A DNA stretch of 64,000 nucleotides from Amycolatopsis vancoresmycina (GCF_000716785.1 NZ_JNYY01000009.1:310001-374000), one strand, 5' to 3'; positions 43,296 through 52,037 are shown, counted from the first letter of the stretch. Notes: a model not told the origin generated them from the letters alone. A program made the numbers and translations.

Positions 43296-46247
43296 ATGAC
43301 TGAGCCGAAACTGCTCCCGGCGGGCACCGTCACGATCCTCTGCGCCGGCTACGCCCCGCCGGCCGTCTTCGCGACGCCCGGCGAAGCGCTCGCGGCGCTC
43401 ACCGGCGGCCCCGCGGCCGTGCACACCGGGGACGTGCTGATCCGCGACGACGGCACGCCGACGGGCCCGGCCGTGCGCCGCTGCGCCCAGCTGCGCGCGC
43501 TGGCCGAAGCCGGCCGGGTCCTCGTGTCGGCGCGCACCGCCGCGGCCGTGCGCGACGCCGTCCCGCTGCACGACCTCGGCCTGCACCGGCTGCCGGACCT
43601 CACCGCGCCCGAGCGGGTCTTCGAACTCGGCGAGCCGTCCGGCCCGCTGCGCTCGCTCGACGCCGTCCCGAACAACCTGCCGGTGCAGCTGACCGGGTTC
43701 GTCGGCCGCGACGCCGAGGTCGACGGCGTCCGGCGGCAGCTCGCCGGGACGCGGCTCGTCACGCTGGCCGGCCCCGGCGGCAGCGGCAAGACGCGGCTGG
43801 CCGCGCAGGCCGCCGCCGGCGGGGCGTGGCCCGACGGCGTGTGGTGGGTCGAGCTCGACGCCGTGACCGACGTCGCCGGACAGGTCGCCGCGACCCTCGG
43901 CATCCCGGTGGAGCCCCGGGCCGGTGCGGTGCGCTCGGTCGCGACGGAACTGCGTGACCGCCGCGTGCTCCTGTGCCTCGACAACTGCGAGCACGTCCTC
44001 GACGGCGCCGCCGAGGTCGCGGCCGGGCTGCTGCGGTCCTGCCCCGAGGTGGCGGTGCTGACGACCAGCCGGGAGCCGCTGGGCGTGCCGGGGGAGACGG
44101 TGTGGCGGGTGCCGCCGCTGGCCGTCGAGGACGCCGTCGCGCTGTTCGTCGAACGCGCGGGCGCGGTCCGGCCGCTGTTCGCGCTGGACGCCTCCAGCGC
44201 GGCCGCCGTCCGGTCGATCTGCACGCGGCTCGACGGCATCCCGCTGGCCGTCGAGCTGGCCGCGGCGTGGCTCGGCACCCTGACCCCGCACCAGATCGAC
44301 GCCGGCCTCGACGACCGGTTCGCCCTGCTCACCCGCGGCCCCCGCGGGGTGCCGGCCCGCCAGCGGACCCTCGAGGGCTCCATCGCGTGGAGCCACGACC
44401 AGCTCGACGCGGGCGACCGCGCGGTGTTCCGGCGGCTCGCGGTGTTCGCCGGCGGGTTCACCCTGGCCGCGGCGGGCGGCCCGGCCGTGCTGCCGGCGCT
44501 CGGCAGGCTCGTCGACAAGTCACTGGTGCTGGCCGAAGACGGCCGGTACCGGCTGCTGGAAACCCTCCGCGAGTACGCGGCGGCCCGGCTGGCCGAGGCG
44601 GGGGAGACCGCCGCCGCCCGCGACCGGCACCTCGACCACTACCTGGCGCTGGCCGAAGCCGCCGAGCCCGAACTCGACCGCGACAAGGACGCCTGGCGGG
44701 CGCGGGTGGAGCCCGAGCGCGACAACCTGCGCGCGGCCCTGGAATGGGGGCTGGCGCAGGAAGATCCGGCCCGCGGGCGCCGGCTCGCGGCCGCCGTCGC
44801 GTGGCTGTGGAACCTGCACGGCCGCGGCCACGAGGGGCTGGCGTACCTCAAGCGCGCGGTCGCCCGCTGTCCGGCCGACCGGACGCCGGTGCAGGCCCGG
44901 CTGCTGACCGGGATGGGCCTGGTCGCCGACACCACGGCGCCGTTCGACGTCGAAGCCGCCCGGCAGGGCCTGGACCTGGCCACCGAGCTCGGCGAAGCGA
45001 GCCTGCGCGCGCGATGCCTCTCGCTGACCGCCCTCGGGCACCTGTACACGGACCTGGACACCGCCTGGGACATCACCTTCGACGCCGAGAAGATCGCCGA
45101 AGACGCCGGAGACGCCTTCGCGCGGGACAGCGCGTTGATGCTGCGCGGGATCGTCCGGTTCGCCCACGATCGCCACGACGAGGCGTCGGTGCTGCTCGCC
45201 GAGGCGGCCGAAGGCCTGCTGCGCCGGGGCGACCGCGGCCTCGCGTCGACCGTCCTCAGTGTCCGGTCCGCGATCGCGCTCGCCGCGGCGGACCTGCCGC
45301 GGGCACGCGAACTCGCCGAACAGGCCGTCGACGTCGCCGCGCCGCTCGGCGACTTCCACCGCGTCAACACGACGCTGTGCGGCCTGGCGCAGGTGCACTG
45401 CGTGGCCGGCGACGTCGACGCCGGGTTCCGCGTGATGGACCCGTTCCTGCGGCTGGTGGAAGCGGCGGGTGACGTCTTCGTGCCGGGCATGGCCCGCGTG
45501 CTCGGGGAACTGCACCGGCGGCGGGGTGAGCTCGAAGCCGCGTTGCGCTGGTTCGAGCGCGAAGCCGTTCCAGGGACGTTGATGGCCGCGCAGGGCCTGC
45601 CGGAACGCGGCGCCATCCTGCGCGCGCTGGGCCGCCCCGAGGAAGCGGCGGAGGTGCTGGCGACCGCTGTCGACCTCACCCGCCGCTGGTCGCTGCCGTC
45701 GCTGCTGGCCGACGCCCTGGACCAGCAGGGGTACCTGGCGGAGCCGGAGCAGGCCGCCGACCTGCACCACGAAGCACTGAGCCTGCGCGTCGGCCACGGG
45801 CTCCGGCTCGGCGTCCTGGCCGGCCTCGACGCGCTGACCGCCCTGCTCGCCCGCAGCGGCCGCGAGGCCGACGCGGCTCGCGTGCTCGTCTCGGCTTCCC
45901 AGGCGCGAGCCGAGCTGGGTGTTCCTCGCAGTCCCGCTTCGCAGGCGGAGCTGGCCGCGCTCGGGCTGGTGACGGCCGAGCCGCCGATGAGCCTCGACGA
46001 CGTGGTGGCGTTCGTGCGCCGGACCCGCGGCGGCCGCGGCCGCCCGTCGAGCGGCTGGGGCAGCCTGACACCGACGGAGCTGTCGGTCGTGAAGCTGGCG
46101 GCCGAGGGCTGCACGAACCCCGAGATCGGCACCCGGTTGTTCATGAGCCGCGGCACGGTGAAGACGCACCTCGCGCACGTCTACGCGAAGCTCGGCATCG
46201 CGAACCGCACCGAGCTGGCCGGCCTCGCGGCCGCCCACCTGCCCTGA
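43296..46247 (+). CDS. LuxR family AAA/NB-ARC ATPase regulator
   Basis: A large regulator of 983 residues. Residues 1-115 look like the tail of a class III nucleotidyl cyclase domain (AEAGRVLVSARTAAAV, LHDLGLHRLPDLTAPERVFEL), without catalytic residues. The ATPase follows: Walker A GPGGSGKT (about 157-164), Walker B VLLCLDNCEHV (about 227) and LTTSREPLGV. TPR-like helices span about 430-880. The C-terminal LuxR HTH is LTPTELSVVKLAAEGCTNPEIG with SRGTVKTHLAHVYAKLGI (about 924-975). Such proteins integrate an unknown signal through ATP-dependent assembly and then activate transcription. The targets are probably local; the NTF2-like gene is divergent. Confidence 0.9.
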   Translation: MTEPKLLPAGTVTILCAGYAPPAVFATPGEALAALTGGPAAVHTGDVLIRDDGTPTGPAVRRCAQLRALAEAGRVLVSARTAAAVRDAVPLHDLGLHRLPDLTAPERVFELGEPSGPLRSLDAVPNNLPVQLTGFVGRDAEVDGVRRQLAGTRLVTLAGPGGSGKTRLAAQAAAGGAWPDGVWWVELDAVTDVAGQVAATLGIPVEPRAGAVRSVATELRDRRVLLCLDNCEHVLDGAAEVAAGLLRSCPEVAVLTTSREPLGVPGETVWRVPPLAVEDAVALFVERAGAVRPLFALDASSAAAVRSICTRLDGIPLAVELAAAWLGTLTPHQIDAGLDDRFALLTRGPRGVPARQRTLEGSIAWSHDQLDAGDRAVFRRLAVFAGGFTLAAAGGPAVLPALGRLVDKSLVLAEDGRYRLLETLREYAAARLAEAGETAAARDRHLDHYLALAEAAEPELDRDKDAWRARVEPERDNLRAALEWGLAQEDPARGRRLAAAVAWLWNLHGRGHEGLAYLKRAVARCPADRTPVQARLLTGMGLVADTTAPFDVEAARQGLDLATELGEASLRARCLSLTALGHLYTDLDTAWDITFDAEKIAEDAGDAFARDSALMLRGIVRFAHDRHDEASVLLAEAAEGLLRRGDRGLASTVLSVRSAIALAAADLPRARELAEQAVDVAAPLGDFHRVNTTLCGLAQVHCVAGDVDAGFRVMDPFLRLVEAAGDVFVPGMARVLGELHRRRGELEAALRWFEREAVPGTLMAAQGLPERGAILRALGRPEEAAEVLATAVDLTRRWSLPSLLADALDQQGYLAEPEQAADLHHEALSLRVGHGLRLGVLAGLDALTALLARSGREADAARVLVSASQARAELGVPRSPASQAELAALGLVTAEPPMSLDDVVAFVRRTRGGRGRPSSGWGSLTPTELSVVKLAAEGCTNPEIGTRLFMSRGTVKTHLAHVYAKLGIANRTELAGLAAAHLP

Positions 46248-46249
46248 GG

Positions 46250-47179
46250 TCAGTCCCAGTCGATGCCGAAGACGCCGGGGCCGAAGTCGAACACCACGGC
46301 GTGGACGCCGTCGGCGCCGTCGAGCTTGAGGGCGCGCCGGGCGAGCGTGCCGGTCGCGCCGTTGCGGGAGTACTGCCAGCAGCGGCCGGGCGCCGTCCCC
46401 GGTGCGAACCGGACTTCCAGCAGGTACTCGCGTACCGGGCGGCGGAACTCGCGGTAGTGCGTGTTGCGGCACTCCGGGTACGGCGGCCCGCTGTTGGTCA
46501 GCGTGTATTCGATCAGGTGCGTCTCGCCGCGGTTGATCGGCCGGTCGAAGAGCAGTTCGGCGACGATCAGGCCGTGCGCCTCGTCGACTTCGGCGCGCCC
46601 GACCCGGCAGTTGCGCACGGCGTGCAGCTCGGGGGCGCCCGCCGCGGGGTCGTCCTGGGTGTAGACCAGCAGCCAGCGGTCCTGGCCGTCCGCGGCGGCC
46701 TGGAACACCGCCCGCGCCGTCACCGCGCGCTGGCCGCCGTCCGCGGCGATCTCGCACAGGTCGTGCAGCCCCACCATCTTCAGCGGCTGCTGGCGGTCGA
46801 GCGCGTGCGGCGCCCCGACCTTCTCCAGCAGCGGCTGCAGCACCTGGCGGGGGAACGACATCGGCTCGCCGCCGGCCTGGCGCTTCCCGGCCCCGCCGCG
46901 CGGCCGGGGCGGCGGCAGCAGCCCGAGCAGGGACCCGGCGGGCACGCCGAGGATTTCTTCGAGGGTGCGGACGGCCGACAGCGAGCTCTGCCGCTCCGGC
47001 TGCCGCTTGCCCGACTGCCAGTAGCTGAGCGCGGTGACGCTGACGACGACGCCGCGGGCCCGCAGCCGCGCCTGGATCCGGTCCAGCGACAGCCCGCTGG
47101 TGGCGATGGCCGCGCGCAACTGGATGGCGAACGCGGTACGCCCACTGTCCTGGCCGTCGCCCGCCGTGCTGCCCGCCAT
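46250..47179 (-). CDS. HTH protein with conserved unknown C-terminal domain (paralogue 2)
   Basis: A protein of about 309 residues with the same architecture as the gene at 26941-27837. An N-terminal HTH (about 18-70: SLDRIQARLRARGVVVSVTALSYWQSGK, broken by turns) with PERQSSLSAVRTLEEILGVPAGSL is followed by a Pro/Gly/Arg linker. A domain of about 190 residues ends GVFGIDWD. Shared points include a Cys in the NCRVGRAEVDEAHG segment, INRGETHLIEY matching LRAGETYVFDF, and the closing G-V-x-G-x-x-W. The function is unknown; ligand-binding regulator is a guess. The start is set at the first ATG before the HTH; no RBS is clear. Confidence 0.82.
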   Translation of the reverse strand: MAGSTAGDGQDSGRTAFAIQLRAAIATSGLSLDRIQARLRARGVVVSVTALSYWQSGKRQPERQSSLSAVRTLEEILGVPAGSLLGLLPPPRPRGGAGKRQAGGEPMSFPRQVLQPLLEKVGAPHALDRQQPLKMVGLHDLCEIAADGGQRAVTARAVFQAAADGQDRWLLVYTQDDPAAGAPELHAVRNCRVGRAEVDEAHGLIVAELLFDRPINRGETHLIEYTLTNSGPPYPECRNTHYREFRRPVREYLLEVRFAPGTAPGRCWQYSRNGATGTLARRALKLDGADGVHAVVFDFGPGVFGIDWD

Positions 47180-47493
47180 TGCTGAAACCCCGACCCGCCC
47201 CGTGCCGTCCCCCGACGATCCCCGACACCGGAGAACGTTAGCAGGATTCCCGGCGTCCTCCGCGCCCCTCTTCGGCCGGGTCACCGAGAGGGCCGCTCGG
47301 GCGAACGGGCTAGTACTGGCAACTGTGAACCATTGCCCCGGCCTGGGCGGACACGCTTTCATGACTTGCCTGCGCCGGTGGCTCCGCCTCCCCCTCACGG
47401 CCCACCAGGGCGCAGGTGTGACCGGCCGCGAGAGCGGTTCCGGCTCCGGTTCACCCGGCCGCGTTGTGCGACCGGCCGGTGTGGCCGCGCGAT
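47180..47493 (+). other. Gene-poor 314-bp region with possible small transcript
   Basis: No family-like gene lies here. TAGTAC (47311-47316) could be a plus-strand -10. A 44-codon frame (47361-47495, MTCLRRWLRLPLTAHQG...) and a strong terminator at 47494-47535 follow. Together they would give a transcript of about 200 nt that does not extend into the SDR gene. Confidence 0.4.
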
Positions 47494-47495
47494 GA
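47361..47495 (+). CDS. Possible small basic ORF (44 aa), low confidence
   Basis: An ATG frame beginning MTCLRRWLRLPLTAHQGAG and continuing Gly/Ser/Arg-rich to RPAGVAAR. There is no clear RBS and no recognised family. Its stop lies at the base of the strong hairpin at 47494. The basic, Arg/Trp/Leu start recalls actinobacterial leader peptides, but no controlled biosynthetic gene follows. It may equally be chance in high-GC DNA. Confidence 0.25.
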   Translation: MTCLRRWLRLPLTAHQGAGVTGRESGSGSGSPGRVVRPAGVAAR

Positions 47496-47535
47496 CCGGT
47501 GGCCCGGCGACGCCCCCAGCGCCGGGCCACCGGTC
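47494..47535 (+). terminator. Strong 16-bp terminator hairpin with short T-tract
   Basis: GACCGGTGGCCCGGCG (47494-47509) pairs perfectly with CGCCGGGCCACCGGTC (47520-47535), followed by TTGTT. The T-run is on the plus strand, so it should stop transcripts arriving from 47180-47493. Confidence 0.8.
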
Positions 47536-47561
47536 TTGTTACCACCGGGTAGCATCCGGGC

Positions 47562-48314
47562 ATGGTCCTCCGGCAGAACATCCTCATCACCGGCGCCAGC
47601 AGCGGGTTGGGCGAAGGCATGGCCCGCCAGTTCGCGGCGAAGGGGCGCAATCTCGCGTTGTGCGCGCGACGCACCGAGCGGCTCGAGAAACTGGCCGCCG
47701 AGCTGACCGGCCGGCACCCCGGGATCGAGGTCGTCGTCCGCACCCTCGACGTCACCGACCACGACCGCGTGTTCGCCGTCTTCGAGGAGTTCCGCGCCGA
47801 GCTGGGGTCCCTCGACCGGGTGATTGTGAACGCCGGGCTGGGGAAGGGGCAGCGGGTCGGCACCGGCCGGTTCGACGCCAACCGCCAGACCCTGGAGGTC
47901 AACTTCGTCGCGGCCGCCGCCCAGATCGAGGCCGCCGCCGGGATCTTCCGCGACCAGGGCGCGGGCCACCTCGCCGTCATCTCGTCGTTCAGCGCGCTGC
48001 GCCCGTTCCCGGGCAAGCTGACCGCGTACGCCGCTTCGAAGGCCGGGATCTCGGCGTTCGTCGACGGCACCCGCATCGAGCTGAAGCCCAAGGGTATCGC
48101 CGTCACCGACGTCCGGCCCGGCTACATCGAGTCGGAGATGAACGACCGGATCGGCCGGAACCCGTTGCTGGTCAAGGCCGATACCGGCGCGAAGGCGCTG
48201 GCCAAGGCGATCGAGGCCGAGCCGCGCCGGGCGTACGTCCCGGCGTGGCCGTGGGTGCCGCTGAGCGCTGTCATGCGCCTGGTGCCGGCCGCGCTGCTGC
48301 GGAGGTTCGCGTGA
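47562..48314 (+). CDS. SDR family oxidoreductase
   Basis: A 250-residue short-chain dehydrogenase of the DltE/YdfG style. The cofactor loop is TGASSGLG (about residues 10-17), VNAG is near 90, Ser in ISSFSA near 143 and YAASK near 157. CARRTERLEKL after strand 2 suggests NADP(H). It is the first gene of a tight five-gene operon (47562-51340). TAGCAT (47550-47555) ends 6 nt before the ATG, so translation is probably leaderless. The stop overlaps the next GTG. The C-terminus (MRLVPAALLRRFA) is hydrophobic and may associate with membrane. Confidence 0.9.
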   Translation: MVLRQNILITGASSGLGEGMARQFAAKGRNLALCARRTERLEKLAAELTGRHPGIEVVVRTLDVTDHDRVFAVFEEFRAELGSLDRVIVNAGLGKGQRVGTGRFDANRQTLEVNFVAAAAQIEAAAGIFRDQGAGHLAVISSFSALRPFPGKLTAYAASKAGISAFVDGTRIELKPKGIAVTDVRPGYIESEMNDRIGRNPLLVKADTGAKALAKAIEAEPRRAYVPAWPWVPLSAVMRLVPAALLRRFA

Positions 48315-49369
48315 ACGCCCCGGTCGAGGTCCGCAAGGAGGACGCCTTCGACGCCGGCGCGGTGCACGCCTGGCTGCGCGGGAAGGTCGAGGGCCTCGGG
48401 GCCGAACCGCCGCACGTCCGGCAGTTCCCCGGCGGCGCGTCCAACCTGACCTACCAGCTGACCTACCCGGACCGCGAGCTCATCCTGCGCCGCCCGCCTG
48501 CCGGGCACAAAGCGGCGTCCGCGCACGACATGCGGCGCGAATACCGCGTGCAGCACGCCCTGAAGCCGGTGTTCCCCTACGTGCCGCGGATGCTGGCCTT
48601 CGGTGACGACCCGGCCGTGCTCGGCGGCGACTTCTACGTCATGGAGAAGCTCGACGGCCTGATCCTGCGCGGCGACCTGCCCCCGGGCATGACGCTGAGC
48701 CCGGCGCAGGCCCGCGAGCTGTCCGGCAAGGTCGTCGACCGGCTGGTGGACCTGCACGCCGTCGACGTCGGGAAGGCCGGGCTGGCCGACCTCGGCAAGG
48801 GCGCCGGGTACGTCGAGCGGCAGATCCGCGGCTGGTCGGAGCGGTACGTGGCGGCGCGCACGGACAACGTCGGCGACTTCGCCGAGGTGCGCGAGTGGCT
48901 GGCCGCGAACCAGCCGGGCGAGGTCGGGATCTGCCTGATCCACAACGACTACCGCCTCGACAACCTGGTCCTGGACGGCCCGGCGACGCTGAACATCACC
49001 GGCGTCCTCGACTGGGAGATGGCCACCCTCGGCGACCCGCTGATGGAGCTGGGCAGCATGCTCGCCTACTGGGTCCAGGACGGCGACGACGACGCCATGC
49101 ACGCGAGCCGCCGCCAGCCGACGCACCTGCCCGGCATGTTCACCCGCGAGGAGTTCGTCGCGCGCTACGCCGAGAAGACCGGGCTCGCCGTCGGCGACTG
49201 GCGGTTCTACGAGGTCTACGGCCTGTTCCGGCTCGCCGCGGTGCTGCAGCAGCTGTACCGGCGCTACCGCGACGGCGCCACCCGCAACCCGGCGTTCAAG
49301 GACTTCTGGCAGTTCGTCGCGTACCTGGATTGGCGCTGCCGGGAGATCATCGCGAAGGGGCGTGCCTAG
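48311..49369 (+). CDS. Phosphotransferase family protein (APH/ACAD10-like)
   Basis: A 352-residue kinase-fold protein. QFPGGASNLTYQLTY (about 37-51) is the nucleotide loop and LILRRPP holds the ATP Lys region. HNDYRLDNLVLD (about 214-225) is the Brenner catalytic loop, and VLDWEMATLGDPLMELG (about 237-253) has the metal Asp. It belongs to the branch near the ACAD10 N-terminal domain, proposed to phosphorylate hydroxyacyl-CoA or similar. The gene overlaps the SDR by 4 bp (GTGA) and the phosphatase by 1 bp. A kinase, phosphatase and SDR set suggests handling of a phosphorylated intermediate. Confidence 0.9.
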   Translation: MNAPVEVRKEDAFDAGAVHAWLRGKVEGLGAEPPHVRQFPGGASNLTYQLTYPDRELILRRPPAGHKAASAHDMRREYRVQHALKPVFPYVPRMLAFGDDPAVLGGDFYVMEKLDGLILRGDLPPGMTLSPAQARELSGKVVDRLVDLHAVDVGKAGLADLGKGAGYVERQIRGWSERYVAARTDNVGDFAEVREWLAANQPGEVGICLIHNDYRLDNLVLDGPATLNITGVLDWEMATLGDPLMELGSMLAYWVQDGDDDAMHASRRQPTHLPGMFTREEFVARYAEKTGLAVGDWRFYEVYGLFRLAAVLQQLYRRYRDGATRNPAFKDFWQFVAYLDWRCREIIAKGRA

Positions 49370-50025
49370 TGGGCGCGATCTACCTGGTCCGCCACGGCCA
49401 GGCGTCGTTCGGCGCGTCCGACTACGACGCCCTGTCCCCGCGCGGCTTCGAACAGTCCACTGTGGTCGGTGCGGAACTGCTGCGGCGAGCCGTGTCCTTC
49501 AGCCAGGTCCGGTCGGGGACGCTGGCGCGGCAGCGCGACACGGCGGCGACGGCGCTGAAGGTGCTCGACGCGGTCGTCCCGGTGGTCGAGGACCCGCGCT
49601 GGAACGAGTACGACCACGTCGACATCGCGCTCCACCACGCCGGCGGCGCGCCGCAGGAGGATTCGCGCGCCTACCAAGGGGTGCTGGACGCGGCACTGGC
49701 CGCGTGGACCTCGGCGGGCGAGGGCGGGCCGTGCGCCGAGACGTGGCCCGCGTTCCTCGCGCGCTGCCGGGACGCGCTCGCGGACCTGGTCGCGTCGCTG
49801 GGCAAGGGCGAGCACGCGGTCGTGTTCACCTCCGGCGGCGTGATCGCCACGATCTGCGGCCTGCTCATGGGCACCCCGGAGACCGGCCTGCGCAAGCTCA
49901 ACCGCGTCACGGTCAACGGCGGCATCACCAAGCTCGTGTCCGGCCGCGGCGGCGTCACCCTGCTGTCCTTCAACGAGCACCCGCACTTCGAGGCCGACGC
50001 GGCTTCGTTGCTGACCTACCGGTAG
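49369..50025 (+). CDS. Histidine phosphatase family protein
   Basis: A 218-residue phosphoglycerate-mutase-like phosphatase. The phospho-acceptor His is in VRHGQ (about residue 9). SGTLARQRDTA gives the second Arg, EYDHVD near 80 supplies the acid, and FTSGGVIATICG near 155 takes the place of the usual second-His segment. That SGG segment shows no His where one is normally present, so activity may be reduced. The GTG start shares a base with the upstream TAG. It is the third gene of the operon. Confidence 0.85.
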   Translation: MGAIYLVRHGQASFGASDYDALSPRGFEQSTVVGAELLRRAVSFSQVRSGTLARQRDTAATALKVLDAVVPVVEDPRWNEYDHVDIALHHAGGAPQEDSRAYQGVLDAALAAWTSAGEGGPCAETWPAFLARCRDALADLVASLGKGEHAVVFTSGGVIATICGLLMGTPETGLRKLNRVTVNGGITKLVSGRGGVTLLSFNEHPHFEADAASLLTYR

Positions 50026-50033
50026 GAGCCCCG

Positions 50034-50951
50034 ATGCGGTTCGGCGAAGTCACGCTGTACCCGGTGAACGGCCACGGCCCCGAGGACGTCGTCGTCGACG
50101 GCGAAGGCCGGATCTTCACCGGCGTCGACGACGGCCGCATCCTGCGCCTGTCCCCGGACGGGCGGCGGATCGACGTCATCGCCGACACCGGCGGCCGCCC
50201 GCTCGGGCTGGAGCTCTACGGCGACGACGAGCTGCTGATCTGCGACGCGCGAGCCGGCCTGCTGGTCGTCCCGCTCGACGGCGGTTCGCCGTCGGTGCTG
50301 GCGACTTCCGCGCTGGGGCTGGACTTCGTGTTCTGCAACAACGCGGCGGTGGCCGCCGACGGCACGATCTACTTCACGGATTCCTCCCGCCGCTTCGGCA
50401 TCGACAACTGGCGCGACGACCTGATCGAGCAGACCGCGGGCGGCCGGCTGCTCCGCCGCACGCCGGACGGCTCGATCGACCTGCTCCTCGACGGCCTCCA
50501 GTTCGCCAACGGCGTCGCGCTCGCGCCGGACGAGTCGTTCGTGGCGGTGGCGGAGACGGGCGCGTGCCGGGTTTCCCGCGTGTGGCTGGACGACGGCCGC
50601 TCGGACGTCTTCGCCGACGGCCTGTGGGGCTTCCCGGACAACATCTCGACGGGCACGGACGGGCTGATCTGGGTCACCCAGGCGTCCCCGAAGGTGGCCG
50701 CACTGGACGTGGTCCGGCGGTTGCCGGGGTTCCTGCGGGCGGGTGTCCGGCGGCTGCCGGCGTCGGTGCAGCCCAGCCCGGGGCGTGAGGTCGGTGTCCT
50801 GGGTGTCGCGCCCGACGGGAAGGTGGTGCGCGAGCTGCGCGGCGAGATCGACGGGTTCCACATGCTGGTCGGCGTCCGCGAGTGGCACGGGCGGCTGTAC
50901 TTCGGCTCGTTGGAGGAGTCGGCGATCGCGGTGACGCCTACCATCGGGTGA
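50034..50951 (+). CDS. SMP-30/gluconolactonase or strictosidine synthase-like propeller
   Basis: A 305-residue six-bladed beta-propeller. GPEDVVVDGEGRIFTGVDDGRILRL, split at the turns, opens it. FCNNAAVAADGTIYFTDSSRRF and LQFANGVALAPDESFVAVAE are typical of the APMAP/strictosidine-synthase branch, and GFPDNISTGTDGLIWV carries the Asn/Asp calcium site. The likely role is lactonase or arylesterase; the substrate is unknown. It lies 8 bp after the phosphatase, with GGAG upstream, and its stop overlaps the VOC start. Confidence 0.88.
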   Translation: MRFGEVTLYPVNGHGPEDVVVDGEGRIFTGVDDGRILRLSPDGRRIDVIADTGGRPLGLELYGDDELLICDARAGLLVVPLDGGSPSVLATSALGLDFVFCNNAAVAADGTIYFTDSSRRFGIDNWRDDLIEQTAGGRLLRRTPDGSIDLLLDGLQFANGVALAPDESFVAVAETGACRVSRVWLDDGRSDVFADGLWGFPDNISTGTDGLIWVTQASPKVAALDVVRRLPGFLRAGVRRLPASVQPSPGREVGVLGVAPDGKVVRELRGEIDGFHMLVGVREWHGRLYFGSLEESAIAVTPTIG

Positions 50952-51340
50952 TGCTGAGCAACTTCCGCATCGAAGCCCGCATCCCGACCCAGGACCTGGC
51001 CCGGGCACGGCGGTGGTACGCCGAGAAACTCGGCCTCGAAGCGGTCGAGGAGCGCGAAGGCGGCCTGCGGTACGAAGGCGCGTCGGGCGTCTTCTGCCTG
51101 TATGCCTCGGCGGGCCGGTCCGACGGTTCCTTCACGCAGGCCGGCTTCTGTGTCGACGATCTCGAGGCGACGGTCGCGGTCCTGCGCGAGCGCGGCGTGG
51201 TGTTCGAGGAGTACGAAGGCATGCGCGGCGGGATCATGGAGATCCGCGGCAACTACCCGAGCAAGGGCAGCGGCGAGCGCGCGGCGTGGTTCCGCGACAG
51301 CGAGGGCAACCTGATCGGGCTGGCCGAAGTGGTGCCCTGA
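50951..51340 (+). CDS. VOC (glyoxalase/bleomycin resistance) family protein
   Basis: A 129-residue vicinal-oxygen-chelate protein. EARIPTQDLARARRWYAEKLGLE opens the first beta-alpha-beta-beta-beta unit, and FCVDDLEATVAVLRERGVVFE the second. WFRDSEGNLIGLAEVV ends with the usual metal-ligand region (Glu in the last strand). Its function may be isomerisation, dioxygenation or ligand binding. It is the last gene of the operon (1-bp overlap) and converges on the next SDR with a 4-bp gap. Confidence 0.88.
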   Translation: MLSNFRIEARIPTQDLARARRWYAEKLGLEAVEEREGGLRYEGASGVFCLYASAGRSDGSFTQAGFCVDDLEATVAVLRERGVVFEEYEGMRGGIMEIRGNYPSKGSGERAAWFRDSEGNLIGLAEVVP

Positions 51341-51344
51341 GGCG

Positions 51345-51992
51345 CTACCACGGGACGGGTTCGCCGTGCCGGTCCAGGAACAGCAGCTCCTCGGACCGCG
51401 TTCCGAGGACGTCGACGACCAGGGGCATGCTTTCGGCGGGGTCCAGGGGTGCGTCGGGGCCGCCGAGCCGGGTCCGGTTGTGGCCGGGATCGATGAGCAG
51501 TTTCGTGTGGCCGTCGCCGTGGTGGCGGGTGGCGTAGCTGCGCATGAGCTGGTTGAGGGCGGCCTTGCTGGCCTTGTAGAGGTCGTAGCCGGGCTCGGTG
51601 TTGCGGGTGAGGCTGCCCTGCTCCGACGACATGACCGCGACGGTGCCCCCGGAGACGACCAGGTCGCGGAGGGTTTCGAGGGCGCGCAGCGGGCTCAGCG
51701 CGTTGGTGATCATCACTTCGGTGAAGTCCGCGGTGGTCACCTCGCTGATCGGGCGGTTCCCGCGGTCGATGGCGGCGTTGACGAAGAGCAGGTCGAGCGG
51801 GCGGTCCCGGAGGCGCTCGCGCAGCGCGGCGAGCTGCTCGGGGCTGGTCAGCTCCAGGGGTTCGACCGACGGCCCGTCGAGGGGAGCGCCGTCGCGGGTG
51901 GTCGCGACGACCTGCCAGCCGCGCCGCAGGAGCTCGCGGGTGAGGACGAGGCCCAGCCCGCGGGAGGCGCCGATGACGAGAGCTGTGGGCAC
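51345..51992 (-). CDS. SDR family oxidoreductase (C-factor-like)
   Basis: A short 215-residue SDR: IGASRGLGLVL (about 7-17), FVNAAI near 70, MSSEQGS with the Ser near 121 and YDLYKASKAAL with Tyr/Lys near 137-141. The size and NAA motif resemble CsgA/C-factor-type SDRs. The GTG start follows TAGGAT (51999-52004) by 6 nt, so it is likely leaderless. A perfect palindrome separates it from the divergent TetR gene, which presumably represses it. Confidence 0.87.
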   Translation of the reverse strand: MPTALVIGASRGLGLVLTRELLRRGWQVVATTRDGAPLDGPSVEPLELTSPEQLAALRERLRDRPLDLLFVNAAIDRGNRPISEVTTADFTEVMITNALSPLRALETLRDLVVSGGTVAVMSSEQGSLTRNTEPGYDLYKASKAALNQLMRSYATRHHGDGHTKLLIDPGHNRTRLGGPDAPLDPAESMPLVVDVLGTRSEELLFLDRHGEPVPW

Positions 51993-52001
51993 GGTGAGAT
52001 C

Positions 52002-52037
52002 CTACTGTCTAGACGAGACGTTGCGTCTAGACAGTAG
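52002..52037. promoter_or_regulatory. Perfect 14-bp inverted-repeat operator between SDR and TetR
   Basis: CTACTGTCTAGACG (52002-52015) mirrors CGTCTAGACAGTAG (52024-52037) over 8 nt. The palindrome overlaps or touches the -10 box of the SDR gene (51999-52004) and lies just before TATCGT (52043-52048), the likely -10 of the tetR gene, with TTGCGT (52021-52026) as its -35. Both genes should be repressed by the TetR protein. Confidence 0.75.

Noticed and set aside
42924..44396. A 490-codon minus-strand frame extending the NTF2-like gene
   Set aside because: Beyond 43220 it is antisense to the LuxR ATPase and has no domain sequence; only the last 98 residues look like a real protein.
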